In this document: piece by piece, positions 62,818-64,000 of the stretch | How positions within the stretch are numbered: position 1 is the stretch's first letter | Layout: each line of letters starts with the position of its first letter | From: Cyclobacteriaceae bacterium | GTDB lineage: Bacteria; Bacteroidota; Bacteroidia; Cytophagales; Cyclobacteriaceae | Assembly: GCA_023151255.1 (NCBI GenBank) | Contig: JAKLJG010000002.1 | Location: 130,574-194,573, forward strand | Direction: 5' to 3' | Length of the DNA: 64,000 nucleotides | Translations under genes and position numbers: made by a program | The notes under the pieces: model-generated | What the model saw: only the letters and a program-made list of their open reading frames with translations | What the model was told of the DNA's origin: nothing | Databases searched by the model: none

Positions 62818-63993
62818 ATGGATGTAGCCTCTAACCGTTCGCGCATCATTGTTACCTGCAACAGCCGCCTTTCGCCCTGGCTGAAGCAGGAAATTGAAGA
62901 ACTAGGCTTTAAACCGGATCGGGTTTTTAAAACCGGTATTGAACTTCGCGGCACCATAAACGATTGCATCCGGCTTAACCTTAACCTGCGTTGTGCAAGC
63001 CAGGTGTTGTATTCATTGCGTGAGTTTCAGGCCAGCCACCCTGATCATATTTATGAGCAGGTAAAAAAATTTCCCTGGGAAGTGGTGATACCGGAAGGCA
63101 GTTATTTTTCAGTAACCTGCAACGTAAACCATCCTTCCGTTAATAATGAATTGTTTGTGAATGTAAAAGTAAAAGATGCAATTGCCGACCGGTTCAGGGA
63201 AAAAACAGGCAAGCGTCCGGATTCGGGGCCAAACCTCGATCAGGCAGTCATCCACCTGTTCTGGAAAGAAAAGTATGCCGAGTTATTCCTCGATACGTCC
63301 GGCCACACGCTTGCCAAGCACGGTTACCGAAAAATTCCGGGCAAAGCGCCCATGCTCGAAGCACTGGCGGCAGCAACTATTCTCGCCAGTAAGTGGGACC
63401 GATCATCTCCTTTTATAAACCCCATGTGTGGCTCGGGCACACTGGCTATTGAAGCAGCCTTGCTTGCTACCAACCGCAAGCCGGGTTTGTTCCGGAAAAA
63501 TTATTCCTTTATGCACATTGTCGGGTATGATGAGGCTGTTTATCAAGATGAATTTCGAAAACTTCAGAATGCAATAAAAGTAATTCCTAATCTCAAAATA
63601 ATAGCCACCGACATCAGTGGCGATGCCATTGCAATTTCTAAAGTGAATGCTGCACAAGCGGGTGTTCAAAGCCTGATAGATTTTGAACAATGCGATTTTG
63701 AGAAAACACCAATACCTGAAGGTGGGGGCGGGGTTGTTTTTTTTAACCCCGAATATGGCGAACGGCTGGGTGAGCAGGCAAAACTGGAAAGTACCTACAA
63801 GCGGATTGGTGATTTTCTGAAACAACAATGTAGGGGTTATACCGGCTACATTTTTACGGGTAATCCAGATCTGGCAAAGAAAATTGGTTTGCGGGCAAGC
63901 CGCAGGGTTGAGTTTTACTCGGCCAAACTGGATTGCCGGCTGCTGGAATATGAATTGTATGAGGGCAGTTTGAGAAACCGGGTAGTTACTTAG
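62818..63993 (+). CDS. THUMP-domain class I SAM-dependent RNA methyltransferase (RlmL-N/YpsC-like)
   Basis: A 391-residue RNA methyltransferase. The first ~160 residues form a THUMP RNA-binding domain (LSPWLKQEIEELGFKPDRVF, then LNLNLRCASQVLYSL). The catalytic domain follows with the SAM motif NPMCGSGTLAIEAAL near residue 201, IIATDISGDAIAISKVNA near residue 262, and FFNPEYGERLGE near residue 308 in place of the classical NPPYG. Close relatives methylate G2445 of 23S rRNA; the exact target is inferred. Confidence 0.9.
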   Translation: MDVASNRSRIIVTCNSRLSPWLKQEIEELGFKPDRVFKTGIELRGTINDCIRLNLNLRCASQVLYSLREFQASHPDHIYEQVKKFPWEVVIPEGSYFSVTCNVNHPSVNNELFVNVKVKDAIADRFREKTGKRPDSGPNLDQAVIHLFWKEKYAELFLDTSGHTLAKHGYRKIPGKAPMLEALAAATILASKWDRSSPFINPMCGSGTLAIEAALLATNRKPGLFRKNYSFMHIVGYDEAVYQDEFRKLQNAIKVIPNLKIIATDISGDAIAISKVNAAQAGVQSLIDFEQCDFEKTPIPEGGGGVVFFNPEYGERLGEQAKLESTYKRIGDFLKQQCRGYTGYIFTGNPDLAKKIGLRASRRVEFYSAKLDCRLLEYELYEGSLRNRVVT

Positions 63994-64000
63994 CGGCTGT

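Overview
The window reads as chromosomal DNA from a member of the Bacteroidota, most likely order Cytophagales. The grounds are phylum-typical content: a DUF3467 gene between rpoC and rpsL, BshA, a GT3-type glycogen synthase, a GH3-like/serine-hydrolase fusion, DUF2490 and a carboxypeptidase-regulatory-like protein. Several starts also have the Bacteroidota promoter pattern (TTTG, about 19-20 bases, TAnnTTTG), clearest before rpsL and sucD. The taxonomic placement is inference; no 16S rRNA gene is present. Gene density is high. The longest gene-free stretch is about 240 bases (15464-15706), and I recognise nothing in it.

Layout. 1-8780: the end of rpoB, rpoC, a DUF3467 gene, and the str operon rpsL-rpsG-fusA-rpsJ, closed by a strong hairpin terminator. 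8779-14218: a substrate-binding lipoprotein with the B12-enzyme chaperone MeaB, then a CHASE2 membrane protein followed by two paralogous secreted proteins. 14300-23157: sucD, a PhoH/PIN ATPase, an AlbA_2-type DNA-binding protein, a fatty-acid hydroxylase, bshA and a 980-residue GH3-like/serine hydrolase. 23168-32330: mutL, two rhomboid proteases, a VIT1-type transporter, rlmN, a probable D-amino-acid/dipeptide pair (DUF1611 plus enolase-superfamily epimerase) and a DUF2490 protein. 32503-45590: clpB, glycogen synthase, a YkvI-like transporter, an AraC/MGMT protein, an IscA-like protein, and a long plus-strand run including dtd, a macro-domain protein, a D-Ala-D-Ala dipeptidase, a MazG-like protein and an amidohydrolase.

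45593-48212 holds comB, gcvT and the most unusual locus. A complete tRNA-Pro(CGG) gene is followed by two identical tandem 343-base units. Each unit carries a small GIY-YIG nuclease gene and ends in a copy of the 3' part of that same tRNA. I regard this as the best candidate for an undescribed element. 48347-63993: a SET-domain protein, a large membrane TPR protein, gatC, an acyltransferase, an M24 peptidase, a thioesterase, a MATE transporter, a NUDIX hydrolase, rnhB, a TANGO2-like protein, an alpha/beta hydrolase, an ABC ATPase, a PduO-type cobalamin adenosyltransferase, ilvE and a THUMP rRNA methyltransferase.

Themes. Core transcription and translation dominate the left end. Adenosylcobalamin use is represented by MeaB and PduO, possibly with the lipoprotein. 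Cell-wall peptide or D-amino-acid metabolism is represented by the DUF1611/epimerase pair, the VanX-type dipeptidase, dtd and the GH3-like/serine hydrolase. Small repeats also occur: two C/G-rich dispersed elements, one of them read in frame inside a protein, and two AT-rich intergenic inverted repeats. All functional calls come from reading motifs; no database search was run.
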